DNA of 13,206 nucleotides from an uncultured Campylobacter sp. GTDB taxonomy: Bacteria > Campylobacterota > Campylobacteria > Campylobacterales > Campylobacteraceae. This document shows, piece after piece, positions 1-7,188 of this stretch (its first letter is position 1; every line of letters starts with the position of its first letter). The notes beneath the pieces are model-generated. The model was not told the DNA's origin, did no database searches, and was given only the letters and a program-made list of their open reading frames with translations. The stretch covers positions 1 through 13,206 of the forward strand of contig NZ_CALKTC010000065.1 of the NCBI RefSeq assembly GCF_937996225.1, given 5' to 3'. The position numbers and the translations under genes were made by a program.

Positions 1-758
1 AGCTTATAAAGCGCGTTTATGATTACGCGCGGCGCGATGCCGTAGCCTACGCGCATACCGCCCAGACCGTAGACCTTTGAAAAGGTGCCTAGATAGAGCA
101 CGTTTTTAAAATTTTGAATTAAAAGTTTAGGATCAAGCCTCTTGCGCTCATCTTTAAACGCGGCAAATTCGTTATATGCGGCATCGATCACTAAAAGCGT
201 GTTCTCATCCACGCTGCTGGCGAACTCATATACCGCCTCCGCATCCAAGCACTCGCCAAGCGGATTGTTCGGCACGCACAAAAAAATGACCGAAATTTCA
301 TCCCTGTGCGCGTTGTAAATTTTTAAAAGTTCGGCTAGGTCGTGCTCCTGCGCGCTCGTTTTGTAAACTTTAGCCTCGCAGTGGCTTGCGTAGATGCCGT
401 ACATCGCGAAAGTGACGCCCGCTTGCAGTATGGCGTGGCGCGAATTTAGCTTGGCGTGCAGCGCAAACTCGATGATCTGATCGCTGCCCGCGCCGATGAT
501 GATATTTTGCGGCTCTATGCCGAATTTAGAGGCGAGCGCGCCCTTTAGCTCATACATCGAATCATCGGGGTAAAGATGCGCACAGGCGGCATTTTGCACG
601 ATTACCTCCTGCACCGCCTCACTAGTGCCGAAGGGGTTTTCGTTGCTGGCAAGCTTTAGCACGTCCTGCTTGCGGATACCAAACTCCCGCACCACAAGCT
701 CGATCGGCTTGCCCGCTTCGTAATTGCTTAAATTTTCTACAAATTCATTAAATTTCAT
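1..758 (-). CDS. hisC: Histidinol-phosphate aminotransferase, 3' end cut by window edge
   Basis: This is a PLP-dependent fold-type I aminotransferase that converts imidazole-acetol phosphate plus glutamate to histidinol phosphate in histidine synthesis, in the cytoplasm. Translating the minus strand from the ATG at 758 gives about 252 residues before the left edge. They begin MKFNEFVENLSNYEAGKPIE, followed by the substrate-loop motif LASNENPFG, IIIGAGSDQII, a CVPNNPLGE segment and the cofactor-lysine region GTFSKVYGLGGMRVGYG, with the probable Schiff-base lysine near residue 228. The family is usually about 360 residues, so roughly the last third lies outside the window. Its ATG shares one base with the TGA of pheA, which indicates translational coupling. 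The pheA-hisC order matches C. jejuni as I recall it. HisC enzymes can also transaminate aromatic precursors, which would fit its place behind pheA; that role is inference. Confidence 0.93.
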   Translation of the reverse strand, partial: MKFNEFVENLSNYEAGKPIELVVREFGIRKQDVLKLASNENPFGTSEAVQEVIVQNAACAHLYPDDSMYELKGALASKFGIEPQNIIIGAGSDQIIEFALHAKLNSRHAILQAGVTFAMYGIYASHCEAKVYKTSAQEHDLAELLKIYNAHRDEISVIFLCVPNNPLGECLDAEAVYEFASSVDENTLLVIDAAYNEFAAFKDERKRLDPKLLIQNFKNVLYLGTFSKVYGLGGMRVGYGIAPRVIINALYK

Positions 759-1834
759 CACTCCACTCCGTTTATGTAACTTCCCAGCCATGTGATTTCG
801 TGGCCGTTTTTCTGCGCGTTTTGCAGCACGCGCGCCACGCGCTCGTCGTCGATGTGCCCCTCAAAATCGATGTAAAAGACGCTTTTAAAATCCCTAAGCT
901 TGACCGGGCGGCTTTCTAATTTGGTTAAATTTATCCCCTCGTTGCGAAACATCTGCAAAAAGTCCACGAGCCCGCCCGGGCGGTCGTCTGTTTTTGCTAG
1001 AATGCTCGTTTTGTTGCGGTCGCTCTTCTGGTTTTTAAAGTCGCTCAGCACGAAAAAGCGCGTGCGATTGGCGGAGTTGTCCTCGATCTTTTGAAACATC
1101 ATCGGCACGCCGTAAAGATCGGCGGCGATCTTGGAGCAGATCGCGGCGGAGTGCGGCGTAGCGGCCGCCATCTGCGCCGCAAGCGCGGTCGATTTGGTCG
1201 CGGTAAATTTAACGCCGCTAAGGCCGTGATCGTCTAAAAATTTAAGGCACTGATTGTATCCTTGCGGATGCGAGAATATCTGATCCACCGTGCTTACGTC
1301 GTCGCAGTGGCTCGCAAAGCAGTGGTGGATATCCATATAAATTTCGGCGACGATCTTGACGCCCTCGTATTTTCGCAAGCAATCAAGCGTAGCGCCCACC
1401 GCGCCTTCGGTGTTGTTTTCGATCGGCACGACGCCGTATTTGGCCTCGCCGCTATCAAGCTCCTTAAAGACCGCCTCGATATTTGAGAGCGGCAGATAGG
1501 AGCTTACCGCGCCGAAGCGGCTCTTGGCGGCTTGGTGCGAATAGGTGCCGAAAGGCCCTAAGAACGCGACGATCTGCGGCTTTTCTAAATTTCGCGAAAC
1601 CGAGAAAATTTCAAAAAATATCGCTTCGATCGCCTCTTTGCTTAAATTTCGCGCCTTTCCGCCGTCCAGCCTGCTGATGATCGAGCGCTCGCGCTCCGGG
1701 CGGTAGATCGCGCTACCCGCGGTCTGCTTTAGCTCGCCGATCTTTTTGACAAACCCCATGCGCTCGTCGATAAGGCGCAAAATTTCATCATCCAGTCTGT
1801 CGATACAAACGCGCAGATCATCGATATTTTGCAT
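758..1834 (-). CDS. pheA: Bifunctional chorismate mutase / prephenate dehydratase (P-protein)
   Basis: This cytoplasmic enzyme takes chorismate to prephenate and then to phenylpyruvate, the committed branch to phenylalanine. Three domains are visible. An AroQ-type chorismate mutase spans about residues 1-85 (LRVCIDRLDDEILRLIDER, then KKIGELK). Prephenate dehydratase spans about 88-265 (FLGPFGTYSHQA, VPIENNTEGAV, and the catalytic NRTRFF). A C-terminal ACT domain spans about 278-355 with GGLV and ESRP, the positions that bind phenylalanine in this family, so feedback inhibition is expected. A GTG at 1837 lies immediately upstream in frame. I prefer the ATG at 1834 because a strong AAGGAGGG Shine-Dalgarno sits about 5-6 bases before it and would be too close to the GTG. 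The protein is 358 residues, normal for the family. Its start overlaps the end of the repeat-built ORF, and its stop shares a base with the hisC start. Confidence 0.96.
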   Translation of the reverse strand: MQNIDDLRVCIDRLDDEILRLIDERMGFVKKIGELKQTAGSAIYRPERERSIISRLDGGKARNLSKEAIEAIFFEIFSVSRNLEKPQIVAFLGPFGTYSHQAAKSRFGAVSSYLPLSNIEAVFKELDSGEAKYGVVPIENNTEGAVGATLDCLRKYEGVKIVAEIYMDIHHCFASHCDDVSTVDQIFSHPQGYNQCLKFLDDHGLSGVKFTATKSTALAAQMAAATPHSAAICSKIAADLYGVPMMFQKIEDNSANRTRFFVLSDFKNQKSDRNKTSILAKTDDRPGGLVDFLQMFRNEGINLTKLESRPVKLRDFKSVFYIDFEGHIDDERVARVLQNAQKNGHEITWLGSYINGVE

Positions 1835-2222
1835 CACAACCCTCCTTTTGCTCGCCTCTAAATTTCGGTTTTAAAAATTTCGCGTCGCCACTCTTGCCGC
1901 AGGCTTTGAAATTTTTACCGCGCGATCTTAAAATTTCATCGCTTAGGACAGCTGCGCCGCAACTTCCGAGCGCTAAGAAGGCGCGATAAAATTCGTCGCA
2001 GCGGGATTTGAAATTTAAAGAGCCGCGATTAAAATTTAAAACGAGGCTTCGTTCTGGCGTGAAATTTAGAGGCGCGTTTTGTTCGGATCTGAAATTTAAA
2101 GCGACGGTGCGTTTAAAATTTAAGACCGTGCTTGCTGCTGCGTTAAAATTTAAAGCCGCTGCGCGTTCGGATTTGAAATTTAAGATCGCGCCCTGTTTTG
2201 GACGGCTCGCCGCGCGGATCAT
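1818..2222 (-). CDS. Repeat-built hypothetical ORF between lysA and pheA
   Basis: I do not recognise this 134-residue protein, and it may not be expressed. Residues 14-71 consist of seven LNF-centred units beginning at residues 14, 24, 34, 42, 52, 62 and 69, so the period is mostly ten residues (for example LNFKSERAAA, LNFNAAASTV). The remainder, rich in Lys, Arg and Gly, has no visible domain, signal peptide or membrane segment. Supporting expression: the ATG overlaps the lysA stop as ATGA, an AAAGGA Shine-Dalgarno lies about seven bases upstream, and all seven repeats keep the frame. Against it: the composition is low complexity, the opposite strand is also open through the repeats, and the 3' end runs 17 bases into pheA. 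In C. jejuni, as I recall, a HAD-family hydrolase gene sits between lysA and pheA; no HAD motif is visible here. Confidence 0.35.
   Translation of the reverse strand: MIRAASRPKQGAILNFKSERAAALNFNAAASTVLNFKRTVALNFRSEQNAPLNFTPERSLVLNFNRGSLNFKSRCDEFYRAFLALGSCGAAVLSDEILRSRGKNFKACGKSGDAKFLKPKFRGEQKEGCDAKYR
2010..2183 (-). repeat. Seven-copy interspersed AAATTT repeat, mostly 30-base period
   Basis: AAATTT cores start at 2011, 2032, 2062, 2092, 2116, 2146 and 2176. The spacings are 21, 30, 30, 24, 30 and 30, every one a multiple of three. The conserved part on the minus strand is about TTAAATTTC, and the bases between cores are GC-rich and variable. Four more AAATTT copies follow at 1860, 1875, 1909 and 1931 but are not in the same phase. 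Confidence 0.85.
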
Positions 2223-3532
2223 ACGAGATCCTTTTCGAGCGCGATTAGATCATCAAAGCTCTCGCGCTTTCTAATCAGGCGGTCCTGTCCGTCGTAAACC
2301 GCGACCTCGGCGGCGCGACAGCGGGTGTTGTAGTTGCTCGACATCGAAAAGCCGTAGGCGCCGGCGCTTTTGATCGCGAGCAGATCGCCGCTTTTTAGGC
2401 TAGGCAGGCTAACGCCTTTGGCCAAAAAATCGCCGCTTTCGCATATCGGGCCCACGACGTCGCAGAGGCTAGCTGCGGCCAAATTTACGCCGCCCAAAAT
2501 TTTTTCATCCGCACAGGAGCCACTTGTTTGATCCGAGCCCCTACCGCCTAAATTTACTCCGCTAGCGCCAGCTTCGTCTAAATTTATACCCTCCGAAGCA
2601 CTAACGATCTCGATGGCGTGGTGCGCGCCGTAGAGACTCGGGCGTATGAGATCGTTCATCGCGCCGTCAACGATAACGAAGCGCTTGCCGCAGTTTTGTT
2701 TTTCGTAAAGCACGCGGGTAAGAAATACCCCCGCAGCCCCCGTGATGAAGCGCCCCGGCTCGCACGCGATCGTGACGTCTAGCCCGCTTAGGCTGCGCAA
2801 AATCCCCTGCGCGTAGTCGTAGAGCACGATCTGTTTTTCATCCTCGTAGCGGATGCCGATGCCGCCGCCCACGTCGAAAAATTTTATATCGATCTCAAGG
2901 GCTCGCAGCTCTCGCAGCAGATCGCTTACGATCTTTGCCGCGTCGCAGATCGGAGAGATGTCCGTAAGCTGGCTGCCGATGTGAAAGTGGATGCCGACGG
3001 GATTTAAAAATTTGCTCTTTTTGGCGTAGATATACATCTTGCGCGCAGTCTCGATACTGACGCCGAATTTGTTCTCATTTAGCCCCGTGGAGATGTAGGG
3101 GTGGGTCTTGGTATCAACGTTTGGATTTACGCGGATGCTGATGCGAGCGGGCTTATTTAGCTTTTGCGCGATTTGCTCGAGGCGCAGCATCTCGGCTTCG
3201 CTTTCTAAATTTATCAGCAAGATGTCCGACTTTAGCGCAAATTCTAGCTCGCTATCTTGCTTGCCGACGCCAGAGAATATAATCTTATAGCTCTTTGCGC
3301 CGATATACAGAGCGCGGCGCAGCTCGCCGATGCTGACGCAGTCAAAGCCGCTGCCCAGATCCGATAGAAATTTTAAAATGCTCAAATTCGAGCTTGCTTT
3401 AATCGCGAAGCAGACGAGCGACTTGCGTGCTGCGAAGGCCTCTTTGAGCGCTATGAAATTCTTTTGTATCTCGTTAAAATCGTAAACGTATAAGGGGGTG
3501 CCGTATTTGCAGGCTAAGCTTGAATAATCCAT
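2219..3532 (-). CDS. lysA: Diaminopimelate decarboxylase with an internal insertion
   Basis: This PLP enzyme decarboxylates meso-diaminopimelate to lysine, the last step of lysine synthesis. It has an alanine-racemase-like TIM barrel with the cofactor lysine in CFAIKAS (K45), HFHIGSQ (about 182-188), the phosphate-binding GGGIG (222-226) and CEPGR (257-261). The C-terminal beta domain carries CESGD (C364), which supplies the active-site cysteine from the partner subunit of the dimer, and GAYGFSMSSNYN. At 437 residues it is longer than the usual roughly 400. The excess lies at about residues 312-356, a Gly/Ala/Ser-rich stretch between YGAHH and VVGPICESGD that contains INL, VNL and VNL. The ATG at 3532 has a GGTGGA ribosome site six bases upstream and a candidate promoter behind it. 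The stop overlaps the start of the next ORF. Confidence 0.96.
   Translation of the reverse strand: MDYSSLACKYGTPLYVYDFNEIQKNFIALKEAFAARKSLVCFAIKASSNLSILKFLSDLGSGFDCVSIGELRRALYIGAKSYKIIFSGVGKQDSELEFALKSDILLINLESEAEMLRLEQIAQKLNKPARISIRVNPNVDTKTHPYISTGLNENKFGVSIETARKMYIYAKKSKFLNPVGIHFHIGSQLTDISPICDAAKIVSDLLRELRALEIDIKFFDVGGGIGIRYEDEKQIVLYDYAQGILRSLSGLDVTIACEPGRFITGAAGVFLTRVLYEKQNCGKRFVIVDGAMNDLIRPSLYGAHHAIEIVSASEGINLDEAGASGVNLGGRGSDQTSGSCADEKILGGVNLAAASLCDVVGPICESGDFLAKGVSLPSLKSGDLLAIKSAGAYGFSMSSNYNTRCRAAEVAVYDGQDRLIRKRESFDDLIALEKDLV
2465..2599 (-). other. Repeat-bearing insertion inside lysA
   Basis: This stretch encodes about residues 312-356 of LysA, which I judge to be extra relative to family members I remember. 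It holds AAATTT cores at 2481, 2550 and 2580. The last two are 30 bases apart, the same step as in the array downstream of lysA, and all three are read in the same codon phase (N AAT TTN) as in that array. The edges are estimated by eye. Confidence 0.6.
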
Positions 3533-3559
3533 AGAATTTCCACCGATAAATTTTGCGCC

Positions 3560-3565
3560 ATTCTA
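3560..3565 (-). promoter_or_regulatory. Candidate -10 box for lysA
   Basis: On the minus strand the gap between the permease gene and lysA reads TGTTAGAAT, a TAGAAT hexamer with an upstream TG. It sits about 27 bases before the lysA ATG. Campylobacter vegetative promoters rely mainly on an extended -10, so this is plausible but weak; read-through from the upstream permease gene is equally possible. Confidence 0.35.
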
Positions 3566-3577
3566 ACAAATCAAGGC

Positions 3578-4624
3578 TTAACGATGCTTAAAAACCAAAA
3601 ATGCTGCAAAGCCTAATAACGCTGTTATGGGCACGATAATGCCAAGTTCTGGGATGATGACGCCGTTGAGAGAAAACCTAATTAACACGAAAAGCACGCC
3701 CCAAGCGCATAGCGTAGCGATAAAAAATCCAAAGCTTAGTAGCGCAAGATTAAAAAACCGTCCCGTAACGGGCAGGTAATAATACAGCACTAACACCGCC
3801 AAGGGCGCGAACAACGGAAAAAATATCATATTATAAAGGCTTGCTTTTATAGTGGAGATATTCACGCCTTGATGCGAAAAGGTGCGGATCGAACGCAAAG
3901 CATCCCTGATCGAATATACATTACTCGTATCATAAACACTCGCAATTGAGCTTGGATCAAAGCCCTTAAGCGCCTCGCTCTGCACGTTAAACTCACTTCT
4001 TAATCCACTTCCTCCAAGCTTAAGCTGCGCTGGTAAAGTAGTGGTATTTATATCGCGCAGATGCCAAATTTTGCCTGCGTATTCGCCAGAGCTTGCATGC
4101 GAGCGTGAAGCAACGGAGTTATCCCCTATATTAAAGATCGTTATATCATTTGCGTTTTTGCCGTTTAGAGCTTTGATGTAGATATATTTACCCTCAAATT
4201 TCAAAAACATATCTCCCCCCGTAGGCGATAAATCGGTTAAATTCTTTTGAAATTTTAGCGCGTATGCAAACGGAGTAGAATTTAAAGCTATAAAGCCCGC
4301 GGTGATAAAAAGCGCGATCAAAAACGGCGGCACGATGAGAGCGTTTTTACTCACTCCAAGCGCGTAGAAGCTCACTAGCTCGTTGCTTCTAATCATATTA
4401 AACATCATTAAAATCAGCGCGAAAATGAGGCTTAGCGGCAGCGTGTAGCTAAGCGCGACTGCGGCGGTTAGGGCGATATATAAAAGAGCGGTATTCGCGC
4501 TTGAAGGAAAATCTTTGAGATTAGTAAGCACATCGATGCCTACATAAAAGCACTCAAGGGCTATTAGCAGGATAAAAAAATACTTCAGATAAGAAAGAGC
4601 CGCGTATTTTACGTATAACTTCAC
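3578..4624 (-). CDS. LptF/LptG-family lipopolysaccharide export permease
   Basis: This is an inner-membrane subunit of the Lpt ABC transporter, which pulls lipopolysaccharide or lipooligosaccharide from the inner membrane towards the outer membrane. The 348-residue protein has the family layout. There are about three N-terminal hydrophobic segments (around residues 10-30, 48-73 and 95-115), and RSNELVSFYALGVS lies on the cytoplasmic coupling side. A large periplasmic region (about 125-265) follows, then three C-terminal hydrophobic segments (about 268-345). The start is GTG at 4624, overlapping the pth stop as GTGA; no ATG exists in frame until about residue 73, so the GTG is convincing. The downstream neighbour is lysA. 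I cannot tell LptF from LptG by eye, so no symbol is given; the second permease subunit and LptB would be encoded elsewhere. Confidence 0.88.
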   Translation of the reverse strand: MKLYVKYAALSYLKYFFILLIALECFYVGIDVLTNLKDFPSSANTALLYIALTAAVALSYTLPLSLIFALILMMFNMIRSNELVSFYALGVSKNALIVPPFLIALFITAGFIALNSTPFAYALKFQKNLTDLSPTGGDMFLKFEGKYIYIKALNGKNANDITIFNIGDNSVASRSHASSGEYAGKIWHLRDINTTTLPAQLKLGGSGLRSEFNVQSEALKGFDPSSIASVYDTSNVYSIRDALRSIRTFSHQGVNISTIKASLYNMIFFPLFAPLAVLVLYYYLPVTGRFFNLALLSFGFFIATLCAWGVLFVLIRFSLNGVIIPELGIIVPITALLGFAAFLVFKHR

Positions 4625-5178
4625 ACCCTAGCCTTTTTAATCGTAAATTTTTGCGCGACCTGCTCTATATCCGAGCAAATGAGCTCCTCTACCGCGCGCG
4701 CGACGTAGGGTAAAATTTCGCTCAGCTTCTCGCGCTCGCTTTCGTTAAAATTTCCGAGCACGAAATTTGCCGCATCCTGGTCCTGCCGTTTTTTGCCCAC
4801 GCCGATACGCACGCGCTCGTAATCTGCACCGATTAGCGCATCGATCGACTTGATGCCGTTGTGCCCGCCGCTACTGCCGCCTTTTTTAAATTTAACGGCG
4901 CCCAGATCCAAATCTATATCGTCGTGCACTATGATGATGCGCTCGGGCTTGTAAAAATCATTCACCGCCTTTACGGAGTTGCCGCTTAAGTTCATAAAAG
5001 TTTGGGGTTTTAAAAGAAGCAGCGAGCCCTTTTTAAAGAGCTCGCCTTGAAATTTAGACGCACCAAGCTCGCTAAAGCCGCCCGTCTTTAAAATTTCGTC
5101 GATTAGCATAAAACCGACGTTGTGTCTGGTATCTGCGTATTTCTGAGCAGGATTCCCAAGTCCTGCGATCAGTATCAT
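4621..5178 (-). CDS. pth: Peptidyl-tRNA hydrolase
   Basis: This cytoplasmic enzyme releases tRNA from prematurely dropped peptidyl-tRNA so that the tRNA is recycled. The 185-residue length is normal for bacterial Pth. Visible signatures are LIAGLGNPAQKYADTRHNVG with the catalytic histidine H19, KPQTFMNLSG, the HDDIDLDLG aspartate region and GGHNGIKSI. The ATG at 5178 lies eight bases after the rplY stop, and the pth stop overlaps the GTG of the permease gene, so rplY, pth and the permease gene look co-transcribed. The rplY-pth pairing is common in many bacteria and couples two translation-quality functions. Confidence 0.97.
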   Translation of the reverse strand: MILIAGLGNPAQKYADTRHNVGFMLIDEILKTGGFSELGASKFQGELFKKGSLLLLKPQTFMNLSGNSVKAVNDFYKPERIIIVHDDIDLDLGAVKFKKGGSSGGHNGIKSIDALIGADYERVRIGVGKKRQDQDAANFVLGNFNESEREKLSEILPYVARAVEELICSDIEQVAQKFTIKKARV

Positions 5179-5186
5179 AGGCGCCC

Positions 5187-5723
5187 CTATTTAGCCGAAG
5201 TAACTCCGACTACCGCTACTGAGCCGTCTAGGATGATGCTGACGCCATCTTTTACAGGGATGTCGCGGATCAAAAGCGAATCGCCTACGTCAAGATCGCT
5301 CACATCGAGCGTAAAATCGTTCGGTAGGTCTTTGCCGGCGCATTTTACTGCGATGCGGCGCTTGGATTGCACCAAAATACCTTTGTTTTTTAAGCCTTTG
5401 GCGATGCCTGTTACCTTAACCGGCACTAGATATTTGCTTACCACGTCATCCTGAACTACGCGTAAATCTACGTGAGTTAGGGTGTTTGTGACGGGGTGTT
5501 TTTGGTATTCTTGCACGATGACGCGATATGTATTACCGCCTACGCTAACCTCGAAAGGAAGGTTCTCTTTCGCGCGCATAGCTTTGATAAAGTCGTTTAC
5601 CTTAAACGCTGCGTTAATATTGTCAAATCCTTTCGCATAAATATTAGCGATTAGATAACCATCTCGTTTTAGGGATTTTGAAGCCCTTTTACCGATACTA
5701 TCTCTAACGATACCTTCTAACAT
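5187..5723 (-). CDS. rplY: Ribosomal protein bL25 (CTC/TL5 type)
   Basis: This large-subunit ribosomal protein binds 5S rRNA. At 178 residues it is the longer CTC/TL5 form. The N-terminal 5S-binding beta barrel spans about 1-90 (GKRASKSLKRDGYLIANIYA, then HPVTNTLTHVDL), followed by a C-terminal beta domain at about 95-178 (KNKGILVQSKRRI, LDVSDLDVGDSLLIRDI). E. coli L25 has only the first domain. The ATG at 5723 is preceded by an AAGGAAA ribosome site, and an extended -10 element lies about 30 bases upstream, behind a hairpin that separates it from pilT. It therefore probably starts a new transcription unit feeding pth, the permease gene, lysA, pheA and hisC. Confidence 0.97.
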   Translation of the reverse strand: MLEGIVRDSIGKRASKSLKRDGYLIANIYAKGFDNINAAFKVNDFIKAMRAKENLPFEVSVGGNTYRVIVQEYQKHPVTNTLTHVDLRVVQDDVVSKYLVPVKVTGIAKGLKNKGILVQSKRRIAVKCAGKDLPNDFTLDVSDLDVGDSLLIRDIPVKDGVSIILDGSVAVVGVTSAK

Positions 5724-5753
5724 TAGGTTTCCTTTGTGAAAAAATGAAGCGTG

Positions 5754-5759
5754 ATAATA
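5754..5759 (-). promoter_or_regulatory. Candidate -10 box for the rplY operon
   Basis: On the minus strand the sequence reads TTTGGCTATTATC, a TATTAT hexamer one base off the consensus and preceded by a T-rich stretch as in Campylobacter promoters. It would place the transcript start near 5747, leaving a leader of about 24 bases. Confidence 0.55.
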
Positions 5760-5893
5760 GCCAAATATTGCTTTAAATCTATTTAAGCGCCGCGATGAAA
5801 TTTAGAAGTAAAATCGCACGGAATTTAGCTAATTAAATTTACGCTAAATATTTCAGGCACGACATACTTCCACACAAGAGGATGGACGAATTA

Positions 5894-5923
5894 AATTCCG
5901 CCCGCCTAACGGCAGGCAGAATT
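5894..5923 (-). terminator. Hairpin after pilT, probable terminator
   Basis: On the minus-strand RNA a 13-base-pair stem forms around a GUUA loop, with AAUUCUGCCUGCC as the left arm. Two of its pairs are G-U; read from the plus strand these become A-C mismatches, so the structure favours the minus strand. It lies about 50 bases after the pilT stop. The following tract (UUAAUUC) is only moderately U-rich, so termination strength is uncertain. Confidence 0.6.
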
Positions 5924-5965
5924 ATTTAAAATTTTAAATCGTAAAAATTTAGAATTTTAAAATTT
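5924..5965. repeat. AT-rich palindromes after pilT
   Basis: ATTTAAAATTTTAAAT at 5924-5939 is a perfect 16-base palindrome, and AATTTTAAAATT at 5953-5964 is a perfect 12-base palindrome. Both lie between the pilT stop and the terminator hairpin. They belong to the AAATTT-rich class of non-coding sequence seen elsewhere in the window; no protein-binding site is recognised. Confidence 0.6.
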
Positions 5966-5970
5966 GCAAC

Positions 5971-7188
5971 TTAGCGGATCTCTTTTAGCTGTACGACTTC
6001 GCCGGCGAGCATCTCTTCGGCGCTCTCTCCGGATTCTGCTGCCAAATCCCTTTTTTTGGCAAGATCGACGTTTTTGATCTGCAGATCGAGGTCGTTTCGC
6101 TTAGAGGCCTTATCTAGCGCCTCCTCGCGGGTAATGACGCCGTCTCTATAAAGATCGAGTAGGTGCTGATCGAAGGTCTGCATGCCGTAGGTGTTGCGAC
6201 CGTCGGCAATCGCGTCTGGAATTTCATCGTCACGCGCATCAAGTATCATATCCTTAATACGGGTGTTTTTGCGTAAAATTTCAACGACGGCTACGCGCTT
6301 GCCCTCGATAGTACGAGCAAGGCGCTGAGAGATGACTGCCTCTAGGACGGATGCTAGCGTCATTCGGATACGCTCCTGTTCAGCCTGCTCAAACATCGCA
6401 ATGATTCGGTTTACCGTCTCTTTTGCGTCAATAGTGTGCACCGTCGAAAACACTAAGTGGCCCGTTTCCGCGGCGTGAAGTGCGGTCTCGATCGTCTCCA
6501 AATCGCGCATCTCGCCCACGAATATAACGTCGGGATCCTCTCTCAGCGCGGCGCGAAGCGAATCGGCGAAGTTGTTGCAGTCCTCACCGATAGCGCGCTG
6601 ATTGATGATGCATTTATCGTCTTTAAATACGAACTCTACGGGGTCTTCGATCGTAACGACGTGGCTGGTTCTTTGCCTATTTATACGATTTATCATACTT
6701 GCGATCGTTGTCGTCTTTCCGCTTCCCGTAGGTCCGGTAAGCAGCACGACGCCGCGCATAGCCGTGTCACAAATATCTTTGATCGAAGGCGGCAGACCTA
6801 GATCGTCGATCTCTGGAATTTTAACCGGGATCGTTCGGAAAACCGCGCTGATACCGTCGATCTGAAAAAAAATATTAACGCGGAAGCGATAATCTTCGTT
6901 TAGCTTGTAGGTAAAATCTACGCTCTTTTTCTCGATAAGCTCCGGAAAGCGCGTGATGAGAAGCTCCTTAGCTAGCGTCATCGCGTCTTCTTTCAAAAAT
7001 GGCGTTTTGCTAAATTTTACTAGCTCGCCGTGGATACGACCTCTGATAACCGCGCCCGATTTTATATGAAGGTCGCTACCGCCATTTTGGATTAGAAATT
7101 CCAGATATTTATTTAGCCTATCTCGCTGCTTAAAATCCAGCGTAGAAGCGTCAACTTGATACTGCGAATAATCTATAGAACCCGCCAT
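5971..7188 (-). CDS. pilT: PilT-type pilus retraction ATPase
   Basis: This is a cytoplasmic hexameric ATPase of the type II/IV secretion superfamily; PilT members power type IV pilus retraction and twitching. The N-terminal domain (about 20-120) includes GGSDLHIKSG. The RecA-like core has Walker A GPTGSGKT (about 153-160), the aspartate box THVVTIEDP-like segment (SHVVTIEDPVEF), REDPDVIFVGEMRD as Walker B, and the histidine box HLVFSTVHT. The GEMRDLETIETAL stretch is the PilT rather than PilB pattern. The tail from about 365 is charged and longer than in many PilTs. Two ATGs are adjacent at 7191 and 7188; I chose 7188 because AGGAG is five bases from it and only two from the first. That ATG shares a base with the tal stop. 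No other pilus gene is in the window. PilU-like roles cannot be excluded. Confidence 0.92.
   Translation of the reverse strand: MAGSIDYSQYQVDASTLDFKQRDRLNKYLEFLIQNGGSDLHIKSGAVIRGRIHGELVKFSKTPFLKEDAMTLAKELLITRFPELIEKKSVDFTYKLNEDYRFRVNIFFQIDGISAVFRTIPVKIPEIDDLGLPPSIKDICDTAMRGVVLLTGPTGSGKTTTIASMINRINRQRTSHVVTIEDPVEFVFKDDKCIINQRAIGEDCNNFADSLRAALREDPDVIFVGEMRDLETIETALHAAETGHLVFSTVHTIDAKETVNRIIAMFEQAEQERIRMTLASVLEAVISQRLARTIEGKRVAVVEILRKNTRIKDMILDARDDEIPDAIADGRNTYGMQTFDQHLLDLYRDGVITREEALDKASKRNDLDLQIKNVDLAKKRDLAAESGESAEEMLAGEVVQLKEIR

Noticed and set aside
2010..2183. Possible CRISPR array because of the regular 30-base spacing
   Set aside because: The conserved core is only about nine bases, there is no 21-40 base direct repeat, spacing varies by codons, and no cas gene is nearby.
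2008..2274. Plus-strand open frame through the repeat array (KFK-rich, 88 residues)
   Set aside because: It is the mirror of the LNF ORF, since AAATTT is palindromic and the spacing keeps both strands free of stops. It has no upstream ribosome site or promoter that I can see and runs into the lysA coding region.
3533..3577. Lysine riboswitch ahead of lysA
   Set aside because: The gap is only 45 bases, far too short for a lysine riboswitch, and shows only a candidate -10 box and a ribosome site.
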